From: Aegilops tauschii subsp. strangulata
Taxonomy: Eukaryota > Streptophyta > Magnoliopsida > Poales > Poaceae
Assembly: GCF_002575655.3 (NCBI RefSeq)
Contig: NC_053036.3
Location: 193,844,788-193,908,787, forward strand
Reading direction: 5' to 3'
Length of the DNA stretch: 64,000 bases
The position numbers and the translations under genes are program-made. The notes below the pieces were generated by a model, which saw only the letters and a program-made list of their open reading frames with translations, did no database searches and was not told the origin of the DNA. This document shows positions 11,765 through 21,709 of this stretch, one piece after another (position 1 is the first letter of the stretch; the number at the start of each line of letters is the position of its first letter).

Positions 11765-12109
11765 TGTTATATTTGTGTCGAATATTATGTACGCAAGGGG
11801 TTACGTGGACTTGGAGTTGTAATTGGTGTGGTTAGGTACGAGTTGTGTAGGAGTCGGACACTTGTATCCTAGGCCTCTTATATACGGAGGGGCACCACAC
11901 GTTGTAACCCATGATGACGACTTGATAGCAACAGGTACGCGGGGGAGCCGACGGCTTGTGCCGGCGCCCGGGCGGCCGGTGTTGCGGTATCTTGGGGAGG
12001 AGCACCCGTAGTCATGCCCCGGGGATGTAGCCATATCGGTGAACCTCGTTAACAAATATCGTGCCTCGGTGTGTCGTCTATGATCTTGCATTAGCGTTTT
12101 ATTCTAACA
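11765..12109 (+). repeat. 3' LTR of the copia element
   Basis: 345 bp, same ends as the 5' LTR, preceded by a purine-rich stretch (ccaaggtggagtt) acting as polypurine tract. Followed by aagtg, the target-site copy, and then the interrupted ORF of retroelement X. Confidence 0.93.
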
Positions 12110-13866
12110 AAGTGCCTGAGGTTGAGATTGATGATGAGCCACTAGTGCTTAGGAAGCTAAAGCCTAAGATTCCAAACCATGAGAACTCCCATCCAGTAGC
12201 CGAGAACATGATGCTCAAAAAGGACAAAGGTCTGCGTGAGTGGAGAATGACTGATCCTTATTCTGTCAGGACGAGGACTGCTTGTGACTATCGCTTTCAC
12301 ACACTAGAGCAACATGATTTCTATGAGACTGTGTTGCTTGACAAGAAGCCAATTGTCAGTGACATGAAATGGGTGGACTGGAAGTATATTGATGCCAATG
12401 AGGATCACTTTCCCCATGTTCATGAGAGTTTCAAACTTGCAGGAGTTGATGCATTCGTTGGGAAGAAGCTCGCCAAATGGAATGATGAGATGATAATGCA
12501 ATTCTATTCCACAACTCATTTCTATCCAGATGGAAGGATTGCATGGATGACTGAGGGTTCCAAATACTAGTCAAAAATCTTTGAGTGGGTTGAACTGCTT
12601 TGTGCTCCTAAGGAAGATGAGAATGACATTGATGTGTATGGGAAGCCCAAGATGGACCACAACTCGATGGCTAACATGTACAAGCCAATTCCTGCCAAAG
12701 ATGTTGAAAGTCATAAGCTTGGTTCAGTGAAGCATTTGCTTGCTGGTTTGGCCACCACAAACACTATCTTGAGGCACACTCTATTGCCGAAGTCTGGAGA
12801 TGACAAGATGATCCGTGGCCACTCCATCAACTTGCTACATCTATTTGACACTCCACAGAAATTCAAAGTTATGAGCCTCATAGTAGAGACAATCAAGAGA
12901 ACTGCAACTGATCAAGAGAGATCTTGTGGATTTGCTCCTCATATCCAGTTGCTCGTCAACTCAAAGGTTGTAACAAGCACTCATCTACTTGATCGTGAGC
13001 ATCTCCCACTACAGCCTGAGTTTGAGGACAACATTGTAGTGATGGACCCTTCACATCCTTCATCTACTCAAGCTCAAGAAGAGATCCAGGTAGTTCCAAC
13101 AGCAAAAGCAGCACAAGAGGCATTAGCACTCAATGCTCCCATAGCCAACCTCAAGACGAAGAGTGATCAAATGACATATCTGCTTGAAGCAACACTGAGG
13201 ATTAAGAAAAGTCCGACTAACATTTCCAAGAACCAAGAAAGCTTAGAGTGGGTGGTCAAAGCTAAGATATATGGTCTTTATGTAAAGATCACCGAGGTTC
13301 AGTCAATTGTGACAAAGCTAAAGGAAGATGTCGACGTAGCCAGAGCTGCTACCATAGAGGACAGTGGAGATGAGCAAGCTACAACTGAGTGGTTGCAGAC
13401 ATTGCCTAGGGCACCTAGATCTTTAGCCGTGCCAGTTGCAGACACAAGGACCACACACTCTGCACCTGCTGCTACTGCTACTGTGCCACCTCCAGTATCT
13501 ACTCGACCAGCCCAGCAGACATCAGCCGAAGCCTTCATGGATGCGGCTCTCTCCACACCATCTATGCACACCGGAGGCACCAGCTAGAAGTCACCTTCAG
13601 GAGCTGCTGAGGATCGTGCCTAGAGAGACGCATAGCTCTATACCTTTTCAAACTTTTTGGTACTTGTTACCAAAGGTGGAGAAATTGTATAGATCATTAG
13701 GCTTCGAGAGAGAGTGTCTCGCTTTTGGTCGTTGGTTTTTTCTTGAGTTCTTGCTACTATTTCCGCTTGATTCGTGGTACTTTGTTTGTTATGTGTGTGA
13801 GATACTATGTTTCTCTTGTGTGATTGATCATACTATGCTTCATATGGTGCCCAATGCTTCTCTATC

Positions 13867-14610
13867 ATTACTAGCACATATGCCCGTGTGTTGCAACGAG
13901 AGATAAAATAATATGCATTCAAAGTCAGTGAGAATTATATGTGTAAGCAAAATCTTATGTGCACACGAAAAAAAGGAACATTTAGTTTCTCGATTTCATC
14001 ACGTGTGAAGGAATAAATCCGTTATTTCTCCATTCATTCATCGAGGGCATTTAAGAGTTTTGTTACGTCATCGTACGCCAGAGAAGGCTCATGAGTTATT
14101 CAATCTACTTTTCCTTTCAATCCTTTCAATTGAGGGGATTTTAATGTATGAAGTTTCTGAATATTCTAGGAAACATGAACAATTTTTTAAATCTGGAACA
14201 GTTGTTTGAAAATTATGTACACTTTTGTAAAAACACGAACAAAATATGAAAGGAAACATCTTTTAAAATTCACAAACATTTTCTGAAAACACCAACTTTT
14301 TTTATAAAAACATTAACACTATTTGACTTTGTGAACATTTTTTTTAAATGGGTACATATGTTGAAAATTCATAAGATTTTTTAAAAAAGTGTATCTTTTA
14401 TACAAAACATTATTTTTAAAGAATATTTATTGAATTTGGAGCATTTTTTAAATGCCATTCTATTTTTAGACATATACGAAAATCCTTTTTCTAGTAGATA
14501 AATGCATAAAGATTTAGTACCACCTCGGATAGAAAAAAATTCTTTTCTACGGTGAACAGATGAAAAAATTGGCGAAATGCACCTTGCTTTATTAGTAGGT
14601 ATAGATATAT
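13867..14610. repeat. Unclassified AT-rich insertion in retroelement X
   Basis: Starts near ttactagcacatatgcccgt (gttgcaacgag follows) and ends near ttattagtaggtatagat, with AT-rich sequence rich in 'gaaca-ttttt-aaa' motifs between. The opening phrase is familiar from many grass intergenic repeats. I see no clear TIR, target duplication or ORF, so class and exact limits are uncertain. Confidence 0.45.
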
Positions 14611-14880
14611 ATTGATGTATGATCATATACTTATGCTTTTGGTGATGCGTGCTTACTATTTCACTCATATCATTTTGTGCGCTCCACCAAGTTGTATGTG
14701 ACATGGAAGAGTGACCCATGCGTGCATTTGCATTCGAACGTAAATTTTTAATAATGCATAAATTTAAGGGGAGCTCTTGCTTATCACATACTTCTCAAAG
14801 CGACGATGTATTTCATTCATTTAATTATTTGTCAAAGCTTTAATATATATGTTGTCATCAATTATTAAAAACGGGGAGAT

Positions 14881-15335
14881 TGAAAGTGCAACTAATCCTC
14901 GGGTAGTTTGGTCATTCATAACAACATATATCTCATTGAACTAATGTCCATTCAAGATAAATATTTCAGGATGTTCAATGATTGACATGGCATGAACTAG
15001 AGATGTGGACCCCTCAAATGCTAAGAAAAATTATTGGCAAAAGCTGCAGACTCTACATTTTTTTAAGTGATCCAAGATCACATTGAGTCCATAGGAAAGC
15101 CAATACTATTAAAAGGGAATGAGGTGTTGCTTAATGATCTATTTGCTCAAAGTGCTTATTGATATTGCTCCAAAACCCTCAACCACTTTCTTTATCCAAA
15201 TATGTCCAAACTTAAATTTCTAACTCGGCCCCACCGAAACTGCTCATCCGGAGCCACCGAGTTCTTCTGGACTTAACCACTGCCAAAATCCCAACAATTC
15301 GGTCCCACCAAGAGCCACGTTACAAGGGAGATGAA
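14881..15335 (+). mobile_element. 3' LTR of retroelement X, probably truncated
   Basis: Begins TGAAAGTGCAACTAATCC directly after a polypurine tract. It contains the 'actcggccccaccgaaac' and 'ggagccaccgagttc' phrases (15.22-15.27 kb) that recur in grass LTRs of this sort. I cannot find a CA terminus with confidence; recognisable sequence fades near 15335. Confidence 0.55.
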
Positions 15336-15841
15336 TGAGCATACCTACGATAGTTACAGGTAATTGCGGCTATAACTACACTTGATGTTCGATGTAAAGG
15401 TCCTCGACCATTGGGGTTCCCACGTCGCCCCTACGCCTCCTCTGTCCGAGTGGCGCTGTCGAGAATGACTGGAGGGTAGATGTTCGAGTGTCGTCGGTGT
15501 ATCCGAGTGGATCTCCGTGCGCATCTGAATGCTCTTGTGATCCAGGGACCTTCCAATGATAATGTGGGCCCCTATGTGGGCCTTTAGATGTCAGGCCCGT
15601 GAGCCTACCATTAGTAGGTAACCCCATCAGGGGGAGGGGGCTTTGCGGGCATCCGGACCGCTGGCACGCCTGCGTCTGACCACCCTGGCCCACCCAAACC
15701 CCCTCCCTCGCCCGCGCATGCTTCCTCCCTGAAACGGTCAGTGCCGCTCCACAGCTTCAATGCCGCATTGATTCCCGGCTAGAGCGGACGAGCCGACACC
15801 ACCCTCGTCACCAGCTCCACCCTCGCGCGGTGCATTGCAGC

Positions 15842-16252
15842 ATGACCATTGGTGTGGCTCGTGCCCACTACATGGATATGGTGTAGAAGGAGCAGTTCCG
15901 GGAGACACAGACCGACGCGGCCTAAAATCTCCAGCTCATTGAGGAGCACCAGCAGGCGGAGAAGCAGCTCACCGATGGCACGGTGGTCGCGCTGGACGCT
16001 GACGTGGCGGAGCAGGTGGCGTTGCTCGAGTCATGCTGCTCCGCCCATGAGATCCGCCTCAACCGCTGGCGGTACCCCCAGTATCAGGCAAAATAGGAGG
16101 TCGTCTACGAGGAGATGGACGAGGCGGCGGACCAAGTGTTGGGCAAGAGCGACAGTGAGGAGGACATCGTCGGCTCCGCCAAGGCCACACCTCGTCGCCA
16201 CGACCACGAAGCCGACACGTCCGCGGGCGCCGTCAGTAGCGAGGAAGATTAG
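15842..16252 (+). pseudogene. Transposon-associated ORF, three in-frame stops
   Basis: The 137-codon frame opens MTIGVARAHYMDMV and continues KQLTDGTVVALDADVAEQVA, HEIRLNRWRYPQYQ, EVVYEEMDEAADQVLGKSDS and AGAVSSEED. It has stops at 15884, 15923 and 16094, each one base away from a likely Gln or Glu/Lys codon. It is strongly acidic and alanine-rich. I recognise the sequence style from Triticeae DNA-transposon-associated ORFs but cannot name a domain. The flanks (15.34-16.8 kb) are GC-rich, and 16720-16790 resembles the end of such an element. Confidence 0.45.
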
Positions 16253-16259
16253 TGCACGG

Positions 16260-17631
16260 TAGGTCACCACTGCTTGGATCCCAAGAAGGCCACCGCTCCC
16301 CCTCCCGTTGAAGCCATGCTTAGTGGGCTGAACATCGAATGCCGATTAGCCGCTTGACGGCCACGTGGAGGCAGACAACTTCACTTCCCGGGGCTCCGGA
16401 GGCGGAGTTGGAGAGCGCTGACGCGAAACTGGAGAAGGCGAAGGCAATAGCCGGAGCTTCAGTTCTCGGGGCTCATGGCCGAACATGGGGAACGGGTGTT
16501 GGCGATCATTTAGATTAGGTTTAGAGTAGGGTTAGTCCGGTTTATACGAGAAATATAATGAATTTCGTCCGATTTATATGAAAAATGTCCAAAATGTAAT
16601 GAATTTCGTTTGATTTCTATGAAAATACACCGCGTTTGCATGAATTGTGTCAGGTTAGTTCAAAGAGTGGTTGAAATGTATATGAACAGCGTTGGATGGC
16701 CGGCTCCCGCATTAATGTCCGCGGACTGGTCCCTATCTGCGGACGAATGCCGGAGCAAATTTGTGGGCCAGCGTTCAAGATGGCTAGGTGCAACCAGCGG
16801 AGTAAGCGACGCCCACATGGCACTCTCCCACCCCTCAAAAAAACATGGCACTCTCCCCACTGATTTCAGTGTAGGGCCCTGTGACGCCCCCCGAACCACC
16901 TTAATCTTTTGGTCTACATTAGGTTTCGTTTGGCAGTGCATGCAAGAAGAAAACGACTGCAAAAAAGAAGAAGAAGAAAACGACTGCCGTTGCGGTATTG
17001 CCGAGTCGGACTTGGGCAGGAAAACGACTTGTCCTTTCGTTGTCCTGTGCGCTGCGCACAATGGCTCACACTCGTGCCCGCATCTCGCAGCCCGGCCAAA
17101 CACATACATGCCCACTTGCATCCAATGCTCGGTTGGCACAGAACCAACGACAACGGCATGATCATGTGGATAATACATACAAAATGCAGTGCCACACCCT
17201 TGCTTAATGCTACTTTTCGAATAGTTGTATCAGCTCGTGTCGAATGAACCGAGCTAGACAGGTCAAGTAACAACTAGTAGAATATAATTCCACACCATGG
17301 GACGCCGATTTGGTCATGGTTCCACGCGCACCCTGTATGAGTATGAATAGTAAATTAAAAAATTACTACAAAAAAAACAAAAAAATCTGAATTTTGTTTT
17401 GTAACATACTTGGTCAACCGATATACCCATGAATGAATGTTCACAAACAAATTACGTCCTTGTTGTTCTAGCCAAAAATGACAAGACCAAAGCTATATTA
17501 AAAAACGTTGTTTAATGAATAGTAAAGTCCCAATTGTATTTTTTTTGCAAGAATAGCACGGATACTTCATGAAACTTCACACATGAGTAGAATGGTCGAT
17601 CAAGTTTGTTACCAAAATATTTTCGAAAACA
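16260..17631. other. Intergenic, no gene seen
   Basis: Mixed sequence with several overlapping short ORFs on both strands near 16.6-17.25 kb. None has a recognisable domain or plausible splice structure. The region before 16.8 kb may be the 3' part of the preceding DNA transposon; 17.3-17.63 kb is AT-rich. Confidence 0.4.
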
Positions 17632-18723
17632 CTAACGCCCACACGTGTGGGCGTTAGCCAACTCGCCCACACGCCTCGATCGCCACCCAGTGCCTTTTGC
17701 ACGAATCTTGGCACGCGAGAGCTGATTTTGTGTGCCACGTAGGACAATTCGCGTGTGTGGCGTGTGAGGGAGTTCGCCTGCACGCTGTTTTCCTTCCGAG
17801 GTCAGCGGTTGCGACTCGGGGCGTGCGGTGGAACTGCCGTCGCGCCCGCACGACTTCTGTCCCCATCTCCCACGACTGCCCATTTGCCATGTTTTTTGCA
17901 GGTTACAAGGCAGCTGCCCTATTCGTGATTGTAAGCAGATGGCAACTCTTTTTTATCCCGAACATGTTATTGTTGCCACGTCTATTTTTGTAGCGCTACA
18001 TGGCAACTGTCTAGTGTTAGTATGTGGCAACTCCTAAAGATACCACCGTAGTCCACATGCCCGTCTCCTCTCCCACACACCAAAAGCTATCAGTTGCCAT
18101 GTGTTTTTGCAGGGTACATGGCAATTGCCCTAGTGTGCTTGTAAGCAGATGGCAACTCTCTCTTTACCCGAACATGTTTTTTTGCCATGTTTCGTAGTGC
18201 TACATGGCAACTGTCTAGTGTTAGTAGGTGGCAACTCCTAAAGTTTTCAAATCATGGCAACTGTAGTAGACCAGACCATACATGGCAACAGCTGCAGTTG
18301 CCCAAAAATGGCATCCGGCACTTGACCTGAGATGGCAACTGCAGTTGAGCAACCATGGCAACTGTAGTTGTCCGGCATGGCAACTATAATTCAGCGACAT
18401 GGCAACTGCAGTTCAGCGACATGGCAACTGCAGTTACACGTACATGGAAGAGGGCCGGACCATAGCAATCGCGGCGGGACGTGTGGTTACTGCCACGCGG
18501 GGCGTGTGGCTCGCGGGCGGGGAGGGGCGACGGCCGAGACGGGTCGTGCGGGCCGCGTGGTCGCTCGCCCGGACGTGCTCATGCGGGCGATCGCGCCGCA
18601 CACCGAACGTGCGGTTTGTGGCGGGGTGCGCCCGGACGTGCTCGGGCGGGCGGGCCTGTGTCGATGCCACACGGGGCGTGCGGCAGATACCCCCTAGATG
18701 CCACACGTGTGGCAGTTATCGAC
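17632..18723. mobile_element. Unclassified DNA element with ATGGCAAC repeats
   Basis: Starts with a perfect 26-bp palindrome (17632-17657, arms CTAACGCCCACAC/GTGTGGGCGTTAG) and ends near a 14-bp palindrome (gccacacgtgtggc, about 18700-18713). Between them lie about 14 copies of an ATGGCAACT core, a tandem duplication of about 210 bp, a 22-23 bp array and a very GC-rich 3' third. No transposase is visible. It may be a Mutator-like non-autonomous element; classification is an inference. Confidence 0.5.
17885..18440. repeat. ATGGCAAC tandem repeat array
   Basis: Two diverged units of about 150 bp with about 210-bp period (17885-18040 and 18095-18245). Both read ttgccatg...gtaagcagatggcaactc...acatggcaactgtctagtg...tggcaactcctaaag. 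They are followed by a tighter array of about 22-23 bp (core acatggcaactgcagttcag) at about 18330-18440. Confidence 0.8.
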
Positions 18724-19739
18724 GTCCAATATTTTAGACTTTTTTCAAATTTCCTAGTATTTTTTTTGAATTTGCTATTCATGTGGGTGCGCGTGCAACC
18801 ATGTTCACCTTTGTATTTTCGCACACCCATGCTAATACCCTATCATTAATTTCCTTTTTGCATGCATGAAAGGTGCTTATATATCTTCGCCCGTCAGAGA
18901 GATGTCATGTTGAGTAATGCTAATAGAGTAAGAATCTGTGTAAAACTCTGTGTCTCTGTTACCATCGTACTAAGGCTATGAATTTGGAACCCCTACACGA
19001 GATCTGCTGGATTTGACTCCATCATTAGTTGTGCATACAGGTCCCTCTGAGTAGTCGGTTCGTGACCGGCGATCAGAGTAATGCTGGCACGACCTGGCAC
19101 CGGAACGACCCCTCGCCAATTCAATCAGCCAACTAGGATGGATCGAGACTCCAACCCACCATCGGGATGTCAGACCCAACGAATTGGAATACCCTGCCGC
19201 TCCCTCGCTAAAGATGTTAGATCAGATCAAGGAGCAACGAGTCGCATACGTTCAAACACCGATGTCAGGTCGAGCTTGGAACGAAAGCTACACTCGTCGG
19301 ATTAGGCTTGGAGCTTGAGCCCGATGACTCAATCTGGGAACCAAATAGCATATCTGGCCCCACATAAGAACCCCGGATGGATATCATATCAAGTCCCAGA
19401 GAAACTACCCTTGGTACCAATGTCAGATCAGATTCAGAGGCAAAATTTTGCTCCCACCCACCACCCATCTTGTGGCTACCGTCGAAGGATTACCTAGGAA
19501 AGTGCAGACCAGCGAGAATAGAGGATATGACCAGCATCTCGCGAAAACAACACAATTGGCTCACTCAATGGCCAGGCAGGATCCAATATCCACACAAGCG
19601 AAGTCCTCCATGTCATGTCTTATTGGTGACGGTTTTATTATGATACCATTTGCGATTCATGCATCGTACATGGTTTCGTCGAAGGGTCTCTGATTCATGT
19701 GTCGCGTTAGTAACATCCTGTAGTAGTGCAACTTCGTCA
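18724..19739. other. Intergenic, nothing recognised
   Basis: Unremarkable sequence. The word gatgtcag or close variants recurs between 19.15 and 19.45 kb, but I see no repeat unit, gene or transposon end. Confidence 0.35.
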
Positions 19740-21267
19740 AGTATGTGGCCTACCCCATGCAATGCACACCCGATGACCGTGACGCGATCACCTCCAACTT
19801 TGCGTGTCGGCTCAAGGATTTCCCAACGACATACCTCGGCCTGCCGCTCTCAGTCCCCAAGATCAGTGCCGCTGCCTTGGAGACAATCCTTGACAAGCTA
19901 GAGTGCAGGCTCTCACCATGGTGGGCATCCATGATGTTGCTCGGAGACCGGCTGGCGTTCTGCCAGCATGTGCTATCCTTGATGCCCACGCACAAGCTTA
20001 TTGCGATGGCCATCAAACCCCCATCCTCAAGCAAATCAACTGCCTCCTCCGCAGCTTCCTCTGGTACGGGCGTAAAGACGCGAGTAGCGGCCACTGCCTC
20101 GTCAGTTGGCGCTGCGTCTGCCGGCCTATCGCCTTGGGGGCATTGGCATCCCCGACCTCCAGCGTGTGGGTGTCTTCCTCCGCACTCGTTGGTTGTGGCT
20201 ATAGAGGACAGACGCCTCACGGCCATGGCAACACTTGCACATCCCCCGTTGCCTCAAAGTCCAGGCCATCTTTCGGTCCTCCACCTCCTGGTCAATCGGC
20301 AACGGGCGCACCTGCAAATTCTGGGAGGACCACTGCTAGATGGACAATACATCATCGTGATCGCGTCACTAGTTTATGCCAGGGTTGCCAAGCGGCGGCG
20401 CAAGACGCGCCTGCATGACCGCGCTTGGATAGCGGACATCCAGGGTGCTTTGGGCACAGAGATGGCCATCCAATATGTGTCCCTATGGCAGCGATTGCGA
20501 CATGTGACACTCTCCGCCGAGCCAGACTAGATATCCTGGCGATGGACTAGCTCTTGCTCCTGCACCTCGAGCTCATGCTGCCAATCCATATTCATTGGAT
20601 CCACGGAGGATCCCCATTGGCGCATCACTTGGCGATCTTGGGCACCCATGCGCATCAAATTCTTCATCTGGCTGGCCCTGCTCCGACGATGCTGGACGGC
20701 TGACCGCCTTGCGCAACATGACCTACCTCACGAGCCTACCTGTCTTCTCTAGGATGAAGAACCCGAGATGATGCAACACCTCCTCGCGGGCTGCTCCTTC
20801 TCCCGCCAGGTATGGCACGAGGTGATGTCTTGGTGCCGCTCCACTGCCATGATCCCTAGCCAGGACGACGAGTTCATTACCTGGTTGTCCTCGGCCATCT
20901 TACCGCACCGTGCTGCCTTCGACGCAGGCTCGCCTCCATTGCCATGGTGGCTTTTGAAGCACCGTAACGGTTGCACCTTCGACGGGGACCACCCTTCTGT
21001 GAGCCGAGCCGTAAACGGCATCCGGGAGGAGGCAATACTTTGGGCACGCGTGGGTGCCACAGGACTAGCACTCATACTGCAAGAGACGTAGACTAGGGCC
21101 TATGTGGCTGGTGCACCCACACCTACCTGTGCGCCGCGGCTGCCGACACATTGCCATCCATGTGCACATGCTCAACACGCCGTAAGCTATTGTAACAACT
21201 TGTACTAAACTTCACCCTACCTATCAATGCAATGATACACAAGGCTTTTGCGTATTCCTGAAAAAAA
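19740..21267 (+). pseudogene. L1-type LINE remnant (3' part of reverse transcriptase ORF)
   Basis: 5'-truncated non-LTR retrotransposon. The RT C-terminal region is recognisable (FACRLKDFPTTYLGLPLS, WWASMMLLGDRLAFCQHVLS). A zf-RVT (RT zinc-binding) region follows (MRIKFFIWLALLRRCWTADR, MQHLLAGCSFSRQVWHEV, LKHRNGCTFDGDHPS), spread over different frames with stops. The 3' end reads atgcaatgatacacaaggct...gtattcctgaaaaaaagg, the usual grass LINE tail with a short poly(A). It lies about 440 bp upstream of the GH17 start codon, same strand. Confidence 0.85.
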
Positions 21268-21652
21268 GGAGAGGAGAGAATATATAACTCGCGAGAGAGG
21301 AGTAGACGGTCCACTTCCGCAACGCGGGCTGGGCTCTGCCGACTAAAGGGCATTGGGAGGCTAACAGGCGACGCGAGCGAGCCCAACAAGCAATTCGACT
21401 GACCCAAAATTGGGGTTAGTCGATTAGACAAAGCCTAACAGAGAAAACAACCGAACCAAAAGAATGGACATGAATCTCAAAGCAGCATCTCGACTGACCC
21501 AAATTTAAAATTCAGACGGCTTGGGTATAGCTAAAGCGAACTAATTCACATTATCCCCTGCTGGCGGCCATTTAAGCCTCTCCACTGGAGGCAATGTGAG
21601 GGTGTGCCACCCTCCACTGACGATCCTCCATCCTGACCCTGTTGCCGCCGGC
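21268..21652. other. Upstream region of the GH17 gene
   Basis: About 385 bp between the LINE tail and the TATA box. It includes an imperfect hairpin gactgacccaaaattggggt...agtc (about 21399-21423) and a second gactgaccc near 21491. Similar sequence occurs at 28.14 kb. No coding potential seen. Confidence 0.5.
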
Positions 21653-21660
21653 TATAAATA
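21653..21660 (+). promoter_or_regulatory. TATA box of the GH17 gene
   Basis: TATAAATA 50 bp upstream of the ATG at 21710, a normal position for a plant promoter with a short leader. Confidence 0.75.
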
Positions 21661-21709
21661 CATGTACCCCTTGTGCTCGTCCAGGCACTCTGATACGCAA
21701 TAGAACAGC

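Larger units (their letters stand above)
6279..12109 (+). mobile_element. Non-autonomous copia element with two 345-bp LTRs
   Basis: Complete element with LTRs at 6279-6623 and 11765-12109, an initiator-tRNA-Met-type PBS, gag, a remnant of protease, and no integrase, RT or RNase H. A 4-5 bp target duplication flanks it: agtg before 6279 and aagtg at 12110-12114, the left copy apparently having lost one A. Without the 2,535-bp solo LTR nested inside, the element would be about 3.3 kb. It must have moved using enzymes supplied in trans or lost its pol after insertion. Confidence 0.9.
5662..13587 (+). pseudogene. ORF of retroelement X (plant transposon protein-like), split by a copia insertion
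   Basis: The segment 5662-6278 is Ser/Lys/Asp/Glu-rich (KKKNSDDEDKDF, DDHDDDDEEEPTADAPP) with a stop at 5977-5979 and continuation from 5986. The copia element then interrupts. The second segment, 12110-13587, resumes with VPEVEIDDEPLVLRKLK and contains HDFYETVLLDKKPIVSDMKW, MQFYSTTHFYPDGRIAWMT, a TAG at 12568-12570, then LRHTLLPKSGDDKMIRGHSI. It ends in a Pro/Ala-rich tail with stop at 13585-13587. The central part resembles the 'putative plant transposon protein' (Transposase_32-like) regions of gag-like proteins in grass retroelements; that assignment is by eye. The two segments join in frame if one lost A at the left junction is allowed for. Confidence 0.55.
5272..14880 (+). mobile_element. 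Internal region of LTR retroelement X (host of the copia element)
   Basis: From the BARE-like LTR to the polypurine tract aaaaacggggagat at 14867-14880, followed by TGAAAG at 14881. It holds one degraded ORF (two segments, see separate entry) split by the 5.8-kb copia insertion, plus a small insertion at about 13.87-14.61 kb. The 5272-5660 leader contains 'ctcggtctgaccgaaat'-type text that resembles part of its LTR near 15.2 kb. No RT or integrase is visible, so X is non-autonomous or internally deleted. Family unassigned. Confidence 0.55.

Noticed and set aside
16610..17280. Several ORFs of 60-180 codons on both strands
   Set aside because: Mutually overlapping, no domain, no conserved motif, and Cys/Arg-rich composition that looks random.
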